Notes: generated by a model from the letters alone, not told the origin. A stretch of 61,753 nt of DNA from Candidatus Auribacter fodinae (GCA_003599815.1 QZJZ01000015.1:1-61753), one strand, 5' to 3'. Positions 21,266-29,388 are shown, numbered from the stretch's first letter. Program-made: numbers and translations.

Positions 21266-22054
21266 ATGGTGGACTTTTCTATCTTCAAACAGAAAAAAGA
21301 GGGGCTGACCCGTTTTGTTGATAATCGTCAGGATATAGTGCGAATGATACGGTTTTCGTATCTTTTACTCCGGACGGGTGAAGAATATCATCTTGCTGGC
21401 AGTACGGCACATGAACAGGCAATTATATTGCTCTCTGGGGCAATGAGTATATTTTGCGATGGATATGAATCTATGCTTGGCCCTCGCAGGAATGTTTTTC
21501 TTGATAAGGCGTGGGCGGCATATGTTCCGCTTGGTGAAAGCGCAGTGATACGTACTGAATCCGGATGCGAAGCGCTTGTCTGTGGTGTTATGTGCAGTGT
21601 CCGGCATCCTTTCGCGGTGGTTACCCCCGGAGACGTCAGAGTGAAAACTGTTGGTTCCGGAGCGTATAAGCGTTCAGTGCATGACATTTTCCCATCCGAT
21701 TTTCCGGCTCATCGCATTATTGCCGGCGAGACATTTAACCCGGCAGGGAATTGGTCAAGTTTTCCGCCGCATAAACATGATACTGACAGAACCGGTGAGG
21801 ATCGCCTGGAAGAAGTATATTACTATCGCCTGTACCCTGAAAATGGATTCGGATTTCAGAGAATATATTCGCCTGAACGTAATTTCGACCGGGCGTACGT
21901 GATAAAAGACCATTCTGTGGTTATGATACCGTTCGGCTACCATCCTGTCGCGGCATCACCCGGGTATGACCTGTACTATTTCTGGCTTCTTGCAGGCAGC
22001 GCGCGCAGGTTGAATCCATATACCGATCCGGAACACAAATGGTTATTAAAATAG
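21266..22054 (+). CDS. IolB/KduI-family sugar isomerase in a glycan operon
   Basis: 262 residues of double-cupin type. The C-terminal half carries the IolB signature: NWSSFPPHKHD with metal-binding histidines, EEVYYYRLYPENGFGFQRIY with the metal-binding Glu, and VMIPFGYHPVAASPGYDLYYFWLLAG with another His. True IolB isomerises 5-deoxy-glucuronate in myo-inositol breakdown. No other iol gene is nearby; here it sits between a 4,6-dehydratase and a FlgN-like chaperone, so I infer isomerisation of a surface-sugar precursor. AGGAGG at 21257-21262 is closer to ideal spacing for GTG 21269 than for ATG 21266; the two starts differ by one residue. Confidence 0.82.
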   Translation: MVDFSIFKQKKEGLTRFVDNRQDIVRMIRFSYLLLRTGEEYHLAGSTAHEQAIILLSGAMSIFCDGYESMLGPRRNVFLDKAWAAYVPLGESAVIRTESGCEALVCGVMCSVRHPFAVVTPGDVRVKTVGSGAYKRSVHDIFPSDFPAHRIIAGETFNPAGNWSSFPPHKHDTDRTGEDRLEEVYYYRLYPENGFGFQRIYSPERNFDRAYVIKDHSVVMIPFGYHPVAASPGYDLYYFWLLAGSARRLNPYTDPEHKWLLK

Positions 22055-22065
22055 GAAACACAGTC

Positions 22066-22476
22066 ATGAATGATCAGCTACGCCTTCTCCTTGAAATAAA
22101 ATATTGTCTCGAGCATATTGCCGCGATCGGTGAAGAGCAGTCGCGTGAAATTGTTCAGGGAAATGCTGCTCAATTGAATACATTGCTTGAACGGAAAGAT
22201 GAACTTATACGCAGGATTCGTGAACTCTACAAGACGCTTAATAGTCAATTAAGCAGAGGCTCATTGAAACATCCTGATATTGCCGAGGTGTTGTCGGAAA
22301 TTGACACGTTAACCGGCAGAATCATCAAAGATGAACATAAAAGTTTGCACAAAACTATGTGCCGCAGACAGAAAGTGAATATCCTGCTTCATCAGGCATC
22401 AAATGGAAAGAAGGTGTTGGATTCATATGTCCGTCTGTCTCGGAAAAAGAAATCGGATTTGCACTGGAAGGGATAA
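22066..22476 (+). CDS. FlgN-like flagellar export chaperone (probable)
   Basis: 136 residues, all helical. The N terminus LRLLLEIKYCLEHIAAIGEEQSREIVQ followed by LNTLLERKDELIRRIREL matches the FlgN pattern (leucine-spaced helix, reQ-x-I-V-x-N/D, then a charged Leu-rich helix). FlgN proteins hold hook-filament junction proteins or filament subunits before export. The call rests on pattern only, because the family is weakly conserved; FliT-like chaperones are an alternative. Start ATG 22066 (AGGA upstream) is used instead of ATG 22039 inside the previous gene. It ends the sugar operon and is immediately followed by a sigma-28-type promoter that overlaps its stop region. Confidence 0.6.
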   Translation: MNDQLRLLLEIKYCLEHIAAIGEEQSREIVQGNAAQLNTLLERKDELIRRIRELYKTLNSQLSRGSLKHPDIAEVLSEIDTLTGRIIKDEHKSLHKTMCRRQKVNILLHQASNGKKVLDSYVRLSRKKKSDLHWKG

Positions 22477-22500
22477 ATTTTTATCTCAAAGTGCCGAAAA
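22474..22500 (+). promoter_or_regulatory. Sigma-28 (FliA) type promoter of the REC/PP2C/STAS operon
   Basis: TAAATTTT at 22474-22481, an 11-bp spacer, and GCCGAAAA at 22493-22500, against the consensus TAAAGTTT-N11-GCCGATAA: seven of eight matches in each box with exact spacing. Transcription would start near 22508, 31 bases before the receiver gene. Confidence 0.65.
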
Positions 22501-22538
22501 CTAGATATGAAGAAATAGTCAAATATTAGGATGAAATA

Positions 22539-22946
22539 ATGGGCTGGGCAAAAGTTTTACTGGTAGATAACGAACCGAAGTACCAAAGGCACCTTTCAAC
22601 ATTTCTGCGAATGTTTGATTATAAGGTATTCGTCGCCGCAAATGGACTGGACGGGCTTGATAAAGTCCAGCAGGAGCGTCCTGATATTATTATCATGGAT
22701 CCCGTTTTGCCGGTAAAGGATGGAATATCACTATTTCAGGAGATGAAAAGGGATAAGAATCTGAACTCCATTCCTGTTGTAATGCTGGTTACCTCGGGCG
22801 AACAGACCGATGTCGTTAGACAGCCGGGAGTAAGCGGGTTTGTGGCTAAAACATCACGTCTGGTTGATATTGAAAAACGTATTCGTCATATTGTTGAGGA
22901 TAAACGGTCGCAGAAGGAAAAAGCCGTTCATCATCGCTCAGAATAA
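22539..22946 (+). CDS. Single-domain response regulator (atypical CheY-like)
   Basis: 135 residues, one receiver domain and a basic tail. The acidic pocket is reduced to D-N-E (LLVDNEP at 7-13), the phosphoacceptor is the Asp in IIIMDPVLP (about residue 54), the switch residue is Thr in MLVTSGE, and the conserved Lys is in FVAKTSRL, where the usual Pro after Lys is Thr. It may still be phosphorylated, but its output surface differs from CheY. With a sigma-28-type promoter and a PP2C phosphatase in the same operon, it is a candidate signal input to partner switching or a motor-binding protein. Confidence 0.8.
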   Translation: MGWAKVLLVDNEPKYQRHLSTFLRMFDYKVFVAANGLDGLDKVQQERPDIIIMDPVLPVKDGISLFQEMKRDKNLNSIPVVMLVTSGEQTDVVRQPGVSGFVAKTSRLVDIEKRIRHIVEDKRSQKEKAVHHRSE

Positions 22947-22968
22947 TTTTTAAGGAAACGCAAGTTAT

Positions 22969-23226
22969 ATGGACCACATTGTAAAAAAGCAAAATTTAAC
23001 AGTTCAGAAATCGGCCGAAAAAAGCAAATTTGAGCAGATGCAGAAAATAGTGAAAAAAGATTGCGTCATTTTTGAGGAAACGCCCTTTAATGTTAATAAA
23101 TCACTGAACAAAAAAACAATAACCGACGCGGAAGTAATACTTAGAAAAAACGGAGATGTATTGACTTCTATTGAAGTTATATGCCCCTGCGGAAATAAAA
23201 TAGAGATTTTATGCCAGTATGATTAA
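22969..23226 (+). CDS. Small conserved-looking protein with C-terminal CPCG motif
   Basis: 85 residues that I do not recognise. The first 55 are Lys-rich and polar; the end reads VICPCGNKIEILCQYD, three cysteines that could hold a metal or act in redox. AAGGAAA about ten bases upstream of ATG 22969 and an 8-base overlap with the PP2C gene (which starts at ATG 23219 inside its last codons) indicate a real, coupled gene. No signal peptide or membrane segment. A link to the PP2C phosphatase is inferred from coupling only. Confidence 0.65.
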   Translation: MDHIVKKQNLTVQKSAEKSKFEQMQKIVKKDCVIFEETPFNVNKSLNKKTITDAEVILRKNGDVLTSIEVICPCGNKIEILCQYD

Positions 23227-24529
23227 TACGCAATATACTCATTCCCAGATGAATTGCCAGGATACTTTACGTGTTCTGGTTGTGTCGTTTAAACCCGGGG
23301 AAGAGATGCGGAAAGTTTCGTTTTTAAATAATCGGCTTTCCCGTATAGATGTATTCAAATGGAATCCTCTTATTACAGAGACGCCGGAAGGCGCTTATGA
23401 TATGGTCATAATATATTCGCCCTTTCCCCGTCAGTCCTATCTTTCAAAATTACGGGAGTTGACAACACGAATAGAGCCTGCCGTAAGAGCGGTATTCGGT
23501 GTTTTTGACAATATCGACCCTGAAGAAGCGGTAACCCTCCTAAGCGGCGATTTTTATGATGTGCGCATTATTCCCTCGTCGCCGGAAAAGTTTTCACAAT
23601 GCATTCTGACATGGTACGATTTGTTTCGCAAAGACCTGCTTGGCATGTTGCAGAAAAAGCGCGAACATTATTGGAAAAAGAAAGCCGTGAGAAGGCGGTC
23701 TGCTATTCATAATGAGTTTAAATTGTTGAATCAGAGAATATGCGGGATGCAGGAACAGCTTCAGGCTCTTAATTTATGGCAGCAGGGAAGCAGGCTTGAC
23801 CGCGAATTAAAAATTGCCCACAATATTCAGCTGGGGCTTTTACCAAAGAAGATTCCATGCATATCCGGTTTTGAATTTGATGCGGAATACCAGCCTGCAC
23901 GAGAAATAGGCGGTGACTTTTTCGACTTTTTTCGTATTAGTAAACATAAACTTGGCTTTATAATAGGCGACGTGGCAACCCGAGGTATACCTGCGGCGTT
24001 AATGATGACTCAGATTCGAGGGATGTGGCGTGCGCTGATGAATACGAGTATTTCGCCCCGTTCAGTGGTTTCCAGATTGAATTACCTGCTTCATCAGGAT
24101 TTCAAAAAGATGTGGGGGATGTATGTATCTGTTTTTTGTAGTGTGGTTGACCTGAAAGAAAAGGTCATTACCTACACAAATGCCGGGCACTGCTACCCCG
24201 CTGTGTATCGTGCGTCTGATGATTCCTTTACCGAATTGAAAGAAGGCGGAGCTGTTCTTGGAGTATCACATAAAACGTATTATCGCGAGCAGGCGTTTTC
24301 ATTGATGCCGCAAGACCTCGTTGTTTTTTATACGGATGGCATCACAGAGTCTCATACACGGCCGGATGCCTTGTTTGGGAAGGATACCTTGTATGCAATT
24401 ATACGTCATCAGGCGGGTAACGCTATATCTGATATTAAATCATCGGTTTTTGCTGAAATCGATGGCTTTTTAGGCACATCCGATTTTCATGATGATAAAG
24501 CTTTAGTTTTATTAAAATATAAACCGTAG
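23219..24529 (+). CDS. PP2C/SpoIIE-type serine phosphatase with degenerate receiver domain
   Basis: 436 residues. Residues 17-135 follow the receiver pattern (LRVLVVS, YDMVIIYSPFP, VRAVFGVFD, YDVRIIPSS), but the acidic pair, phosphoacceptor Asp and Lys are replaced, so it looks like a pseudo-receiver. A coiled-coil linker (about 140-190) leads to an RsbU/SpoIIE phosphatase: IGGDFFD at 230-236, GDVATRG at 250-256, NAGHCYP, VFYTDGITE and a terminal DDKALV. It should dephosphorylate a STAS protein; the STAS gene 12 bp downstream is the obvious substrate. No kinase of the HATPase type is in this sub-operon. Confidence 0.87.
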   Translation: MINTQYTHSQMNCQDTLRVLVVSFKPGEEMRKVSFLNNRLSRIDVFKWNPLITETPEGAYDMVIIYSPFPRQSYLSKLRELTTRIEPAVRAVFGVFDNIDPEEAVTLLSGDFYDVRIIPSSPEKFSQCILTWYDLFRKDLLGMLQKKREHYWKKKAVRRRSAIHNEFKLLNQRICGMQEQLQALNLWQQGSRLDRELKIAHNIQLGLLPKKIPCISGFEFDAEYQPAREIGGDFFDFFRISKHKLGFIIGDVATRGIPAALMMTQIRGMWRALMNTSISPRSVVSRLNYLLHQDFKKMWGMYVSVFCSVVDLKEKVITYTNAGHCYPAVYRASDDSFTELKEGGAVLGVSHKTYYREQAFSLMPQDLVVFYTDGITESHTRPDALFGKDTLYAIIRHQAGNAISDIKSSVFAEIDGFLGTSDFHDDKALVLLKYKP

Positions 24530-24541
24530 CAGGAGGATCAA

Positions 24542-24859
24542 ATGAAAATTACGTCCGAAGAACTGTCAGGCACAGCGTTGGTTTACAGGATTGCAGGGAA
24601 AATTAATCTTGAAAGTTCATCACAGCTAAAACAGGAAATCAAAGAAGGTTACGAAAGCGGAGCAAAAAAAGTATATCTTGATTTTGAGCACGTTGACTAC
24701 ATGGATACGTCCGGGCTTGGTTCGCTTATCAGTATACTGAAGCAAGCACGCAAAAATGAGGTCGAACTGGTTATTGTTAAGCCTTCAGGGTTTATTAAAG
24801 GATTATTCCGGTTAACAAAAATGGACAGGATTTTTACGATTCAGGAAGATCTGGCATAA
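24542..24859 (+). CDS. STAS-domain anti-sigma factor antagonist
   Basis: 105 residues, SpoIIAA/RsbV-like. The phosphorylation loop MDTSGLG puts Ser57 (or Thr56) at the regulatory site, preceded by the beta strand VYLDFEHVDY. In partner switching, the dephosphorylated form binds a kinase or anti-sigma partner. AGGAGG precedes the ATG. It directly follows the PP2C phosphatase that should activate it. Its binding target is not identified here; the HATPase domain encoded at 30312 is one candidate, flagellar regulators another. Confidence 0.9.
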   Translation: MKITSEELSGTALVYRIAGKINLESSSQLKQEIKEGYESGAKKVYLDFEHVDYMDTSGLGSLISILKQARKNEVELVIVKPSGFIKGLFRLTKMDRIFTIQEDLA

Positions 24860-24896
24860 CAGTTTGTAGGTGCCTCTGAACCGGGAATGTGACTAA

Positions 24897-25955
24897 ATGG
24901 CGGAACAGAAACAGACTGATTCAACAGCAAAAGAAAAAAAAATAAAGGCTAAAGTTAAAAAGCCGGTCAATAAATCGGCAGAAAAACAGTCTTCTCCGCA
25001 GGAGCTTAACTCGAATAAGCTTTTTTGTAACACGACAATAACTACTGTGGTGGGGCGTTTTACTGCGTATATGCTGCTGCTCGGCATTTTGTTGACTGTT
25101 GACTACCCTGATTACATTCGTTTTATGGCGTCGGTCAGTATTATTTTTATTGCTCTTGCCTCAAATTTTTACTTGCTTTTAGCTCAGAACCTTAGGCCGA
25201 TTGTAAAAAATTACCTTCGTGGGGCGCTGGCTATTTTTGACACAGGCATAATTACATTGCTTATATTTATTCAGGGGAGTTCGCTTAATGCGATCATCCT
25301 TATGTATCCGATTCTTACATGGACGTATTCCTTTAACGGTATTAACCTCGCTTTGCTTTGCGTATTTTTGTTCAATATGGTGTTCTACTACATATCTGGT
25401 ATAATGTTTAACCCGGTCGGAATATTTACCTTCAACATATACATCGGTATTGCAGTTCATCTTGGGCTTGTATTATGGATATTTTCTTTCAGCGGGCTGT
25501 TTAAGCTTGCCAATAAAAAATACAGTTTGGGCTATCGTTTCATTGAGTATATGGAAAAAGTACTGGATTTCCTGCCGGATTCCATCTCTTCTAAATTACA
25601 GTTATTTTGCCAGACAAAAAACTTCAGGATTCTTGAAGATGAATTTAGGAAAAAAGCTTCCGAATTGATATCGATTATACAGACCAAGGAGGCTGAAATC
25701 TGCCTCTACAAGGAACACCTTGAAACGTTAAATTCCACTGATGAACCTGATGAAGATATAGAAATGGCATTTAGCGAGATCAATTCTCTGCTGGAGATGG
25801 AAAACCTCACCCTCAAGGAAGCCAATAAAAAACTTACCGAGACAAACAAGGATCTTGAAGAGCGCATTAACACGCTCAGCGAGGAACTGGAAATCGCTAA
25901 TGTCGAACTGGAGCGCATTTATTCCTCTATGCAGGATTCGACCAAGGATAGTTAG
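24897..25955 (+). CDS. Membrane protein with C-terminal coiled coil, unknown function
   Basis: 352 residues. A Lys-rich cytoplasmic N terminus (1-45) is followed by five to six transmembrane helices (about 52-210) and a long charged coiled coil (about 245-345, rich in Leu-x6-Leu heptads such as NLTLKEANKKLTETNKDLEERINTL). No catalytic motif is visible. The layout is that of a membrane anchor or sensor without its output domain. It is the last gene of the sigma-28 unit; the following 287-bp gap holds a degenerate repeat and no clear terminator. I do not recognise the family. Confidence 0.75.
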   Translation: MAEQKQTDSTAKEKKIKAKVKKPVNKSAEKQSSPQELNSNKLFCNTTITTVVGRFTAYMLLLGILLTVDYPDYIRFMASVSIIFIALASNFYLLLAQNLRPIVKNYLRGALAIFDTGIITLLIFIQGSSLNAIILMYPILTWTYSFNGINLALLCVFLFNMVFYYISGIMFNPVGIFTFNIYIGIAVHLGLVLWIFSFSGLFKLANKKYSLGYRFIEYMEKVLDFLPDSISSKLQLFCQTKNFRILEDEFRKKASELISIIQTKEAEICLYKEHLETLNSTDEPDEDIEMAFSEINSLLEMENLTLKEANKKLTETNKDLEERINTLSEELEIANVELERIYSSMQDSTKDS

Positions 25956-26036
25956 TTCTCCATCCCACTATTTTTCTGTTTACTTTCCCAGAGATATTGT
26001 GTATGAATGTTACTTGTTGTTTTTTTAAACAAATTG

Positions 26037-26185
26037 GGAGCGGTAGAAAGTCACAAAAGAATGGCATTGTGAAGCCCGAAGGGACTGTGGCAATTTCAGT
26101 TCTATTCATTTTGAGATCACCACGCCGCTAACGCTCATCGTGATGATATCTGAAAAGCGAAATTTAGAAACTTTTCCGCAAATTC
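26037..26185. repeat. Degenerate palindromic repeat, copy B
   Basis: Second copy of the element at 13172-13310. Here the arms read GCATTGTGAAGCCCGAAGG...TGGCAATTTC and GAGATCACCACGCCGCTAACG...CGTGATGAT, an imperfect inverted repeat. The style (CATTGCGAAG...GGCAAT) resembles palindromic elements dispersed in many bacterial genomes and is distantly like the copies at 57.6 and 61.5 kb. It sits between convergently unrelated operons on the same strand. Confidence 0.7.
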
Positions 26186-26242
26186 CAGATTTTGTTTTAG
26201 TATCTTGTCTTTGTAAGGGTAATTTGGAAATAAGGAGTTACT

Positions 26243-27787
26243 GTGCAGCGTAAAGATGATGGCGTAATGGTTTTTGATTTTCTCAATCAGCTTGAATCAA
26301 TGTCATCTTCTGGCGGCCAACATGCATCGATAGAGCAGAATTTATGTTCAGTTCTGGTCAATGCACTTGGTATCAAGAAATTAGCCGGTATTAAAGTGTA
26401 CATAAACTCAGGGATAGTTATTGATTACCGGACAGGGTATCAGGATATTGAACTTCAAAGTATAAAAAACTATCTGACTGACAATACGTGCCCGGAGCTG
26501 AACGATTCGTTTTCTCAATGGGACAATACAGGTATGCCCGAAGTATACGCTCTCAAAATTGTCGGAGATGAGTTTTTTTATGTTCTCATTGCATCTATGG
26601 AAACGCCCCCTGCTCTTTCCACGCAGGCAGTGATTACATCAGTTGTTGATGCATTAAAAACTGTGGTTCGTTCCGATTCATATAACCAGCCCCTCATTCA
26701 GCAGTTTAATGATCTTGTACTGAATAATATCGTCAGCGGCATAATTGTGATAGATAAGGATTCCGTAGTGCGGTTTATTAATCATGCCGCTGAGATGATC
26801 TTAGGCTACCGTCCTGTGGAACTCATTGGACAGCAGTGCGGCATGTTGTTCAGGGAAATTGACCGTGACCAGAACTGGTTGTCCTTTACTTTAACCACCG
26901 GCGCTCAGTCGATGCGGACAAAAATAGTCATGATGCGAAAAGACGGCATTGAAATAGCCGTGGGGGGCACTGCATCGCTACTGAAAAATATGGCTGGTGA
27001 AATCCTTGGCGTCATCGGAATTTTTAGAGAATACGAGGATTACGAATCTGATCAGAGATTCAAAAAAGAACTCAATAAAATGTCTACGCTCTCAAAATTG
27101 TCCGCAAGCATAGCTCATGAGATACGCAACCCGCTGGCAGGAATAAGCGCTACCGCACAGGTTCTTGCAGGGAAGTTTGAAGCGGACGACCGGAGACAGC
27201 GATTCGTTACAGTTATTCTGGAAGAGATCGACCGTATTAATCGAATCATTAAAGAATTGCTCAATTTTGCGAGTCCCTCTAAAGCCTCTTTTCTTCAATC
27301 TAATATCAATAAGATACTGGAACACGCTCTTGATTTACTCCACAAAAAAATTCAGAAACAAAATATTGAGGTTGTGCGTGAATATGACCGTGACCTTCCT
27401 GACATATTATGTGATGAGAACCAGCTTAAGCAGGCAGTGGTCAACATAATGATGAACAGTGTGGGAGCAATGCCGGAAGGAGGCATGATAACAGTTGTTT
27501 CCGAACGAATAACCGTGAATTCCGAAGATTGGATTCAGATTGTGATACAGGATACCGGGTCAGGAATACCAAAAGAAGTTCTTCAGGAGTTGTTTACACC
27601 GTTTACAACGACAAAGACACAGGGGTTAGGCCTTGGTCTGACCATAACAAAAAATATTATTAAAACGCACCGTGGTAAAATTACCGCGGAAAACATCGAA
27701 GGAAGAGGAGCTCGCGTGGTGGTGAAACTGCCCGTAAAAATTGTACCTCTTGATACTGAAGAACAACCGTTTTTGCCCTTCGAGTAA
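26243..27787 (+). CDS. PAS-domain sensor histidine kinase, NtrB-like
   Basis: 514 residues, no transmembrane segment, so probably cytoplasmic. Residues 1-150 form an uncharacterised GAF-like region, then PAS (about 155-262), HisKA with His292 in SIAHEIRNPLAG, and HATPase (N box QAVVNIMMNSVGAMPEGG, G1 DTGSGIP, F box FTPFTTTKTQGLGLGL). It should phosphorylate the sigma-54 activator encoded 24 bp downstream. GTG 26243 has AAGGAG five bases upstream. The input signal is unknown. Confidence 0.9.
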   Translation: MQRKDDGVMVFDFLNQLESMSSSGGQHASIEQNLCSVLVNALGIKKLAGIKVYINSGIVIDYRTGYQDIELQSIKNYLTDNTCPELNDSFSQWDNTGMPEVYALKIVGDEFFYVLIASMETPPALSTQAVITSVVDALKTVVRSDSYNQPLIQQFNDLVLNNIVSGIIVIDKDSVVRFINHAAEMILGYRPVELIGQQCGMLFREIDRDQNWLSFTLTTGAQSMRTKIVMMRKDGIEIAVGGTASLLKNMAGEILGVIGIFREYEDYESDQRFKKELNKMSTLSKLSASIAHEIRNPLAGISATAQVLAGKFEADDRRQRFVTVILEEIDRINRIIKELLNFASPSKASFLQSNINKILEHALDLLHKKIQKQNIEVVREYDRDLPDILCDENQLKQAVVNIMMNSVGAMPEGGMITVVSERITVNSEDWIQIVIQDTGSGIPKEVLQELFTPFTTTKTQGLGLGLTITKNIIKTHRGKITAENIEGRGARVVVKLPVKIVPLDTEEQPFLPFE

Positions 27788-27811
27788 ATATGAATTGTGG
27801 AGGTCTTATTT

Positions 27812-29251
27812 ATGCCTGCGACTGTTTTGATCGTAGATGATGAGTCATCAATAATATTTTCACTGAGCGAAGCAATGCAAGATGCGGGATACAGAACTCT
27901 TACTGCAACACGGGGAGAAGAGGCTATACGCGAGGTGAAAGAATCGTCTCCTGACATTGTCCTGCTGGACATGAAATTGCCTGATATTGACGGACTGAAA
28001 GTATTAAAACAGATAAAATCTCATGTACCGGAATTGCCCGTCATTATGATGAGCGCTTATGTTGATGTGGCAACTGCTGTGCAGGCAACCAAAATCGGGG
28101 CAGTCAATTTTATCGAGAAACCCCTGAATATTGAAAAAATTAAGATCGATGTAAATAATACGCTTAAAAACGTCGATGTTCTTAAACAGCTCGATTCAGT
28201 CAAAACCGAACTTGAGCAGTTCAAGGAAATTGAACGGTTGCGCCAGAAAGTCCAGAATCCTCTGGATGCTATTCTTGGTAATTCCAAGGCAATCCGAGAC
28301 ATGAAAAAAACCATAAAAAAAATTGTAGACAGCAGTGCTACCACTGTGCTGGTTCAAGGTGAAAGCGGAAGCGGAAAGGAACTCGTCGCACGCGCTATTC
28401 ATTACGCCAGTAACCGCAAAGATAAACCATTTATTGATGTGAACTGTACCTCCATTCCTGATGAGCTTCTTGAAAGCGAGCTGTTCGGACATGAAAAAGG
28501 CGCTTTTACCGATGCAAAAAAAGAGAAAAAAGGACTCTTTGAACTTGCCAACGGCGGAACCTTGTTTCTCGACGAGATTGGCGATATGAAATTTTCTATG
28601 CAGGCGAAGTTACTGCGGGTACTGCAGGAAAAGTTTTTTAAGCGGGTTGGCGGCACAAAAAATATCAATATTGATGTACGCATTGTTGCCGCAACCAACA
28701 AGGATTTATTAAAAGAAGTGGAAAAAGGCAATTACCGTGAAGACTTATACTATCGCTTGAATGTTATTCCGATCTATTGCCCTCCGCTTCGCCAGCGTGG
28801 TGACGATGTTATTCTTCTCACCAAATCGTTTGTTGAGCATTTTAACAAACATTTCGGCAAAAATGTGACCAATATAGATTCCCGGGCTGAAGAACTGCTT
28901 CTATCATACTCATGGCCTGGAAATGTTCGTGAATTGCGTAATATTATTGAACGGGCGATTTTGCTGGAAAGCGAAGACGTATTATTGCCTGAACATCTGA
29001 GCATAACGCCGTCAGCTTCTTCTGTTGCCGCGAGATTGGATGATGATGAGGAGGAAATAACCCTTTCAGACGCAGATTTCGACGGTGAACCGGAATTTAA
29101 TGAAAGCTGGACACTTGACGATATGGAAAACTGGTTTATCCAAAAGGTGCTTGTTAAATACAACTGGAATAAAAACCTCGTAGCTAAGAAACTTGGCATT
29201 AACCGGACAACGCTTTATACTAAAATCAAGAAATACAATCTCGAACGGTAG
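27812..29251 (+). CDS. NtrC-family sigma-54 dependent response regulator
   Basis: 479 residues. Receiver (Asp53, Lys near 103), a linker coiled coil, AAA+ domain with Walker A GESGSGKE at 183-190, and a Fis-type helix-turn-helix at the C terminus (NKNLVAKKLGINRTTLYTKIKKY). The sigma-54 contact loop reads GAFTDA (230-235) instead of the usual GAFTGA; this single change is seen in some active family members but is worth noting. The real start is ATG 27812 after GGAGGT; an upstream in-frame GTG at 27797 overlaps that ribosome site. A sigma-54 promoter lies 122 bp after its stop and is a likely target. Confidence 0.92.
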   Translation: MPATVLIVDDESSIIFSLSEAMQDAGYRTLTATRGEEAIREVKESSPDIVLLDMKLPDIDGLKVLKQIKSHVPELPVIMMSAYVDVATAVQATKIGAVNFIEKPLNIEKIKIDVNNTLKNVDVLKQLDSVKTELEQFKEIERLRQKVQNPLDAILGNSKAIRDMKKTIKKIVDSSATTVLVQGESGSGKELVARAIHYASNRKDKPFIDVNCTSIPDELLESELFGHEKGAFTDAKKEKKGLFELANGGTLFLDEIGDMKFSMQAKLLRVLQEKFFKRVGGTKNINIDVRIVAATNKDLLKEVEKGNYREDLYYRLNVIPIYCPPLRQRGDDVILLTKSFVEHFNKHFGKNVTNIDSRAEELLLSYSWPGNVRELRNIIERAILLESEDVLLPEHLSITPSASSVAARLDDDEEEITLSDADFDGEPEFNESWTLDDMENWFIQKVLVKYNWNKNLVAKKLGINRTTLYTKIKKYNLER

Positions 29252-29372
29252 CCGTTCTTTAAAAATAGCAGTCTCTCATCCTAACCATAATCGTGTGGCA
29301 AAACTATACACGTTTGGTGGTGGTCTTTGTCTCTAGCGCTTCATACCTTTTTCTGCAAGAGTGAATATTTAG

Positions 29373-29388
29373 TGGCATAATTATTGCT
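29373..29388 (+). promoter_or_regulatory. Sigma-54 promoter of the LysM/HsbR-like operon
   Basis: TGGCATAATTATTGCT: GG at 29374-29375 and GC at 29386-29387 with ten bases between, an almost perfect TGGCAC-N5-TTGC. The predicted start near 29399 is downstream of an in-frame TTG at 29384 and so supports ATG 29432. A short dyad, CGTGT-N11-ACACG at 29292-29312, lies about 60 bp upstream, where an activator could bind. Confidence 0.8.
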
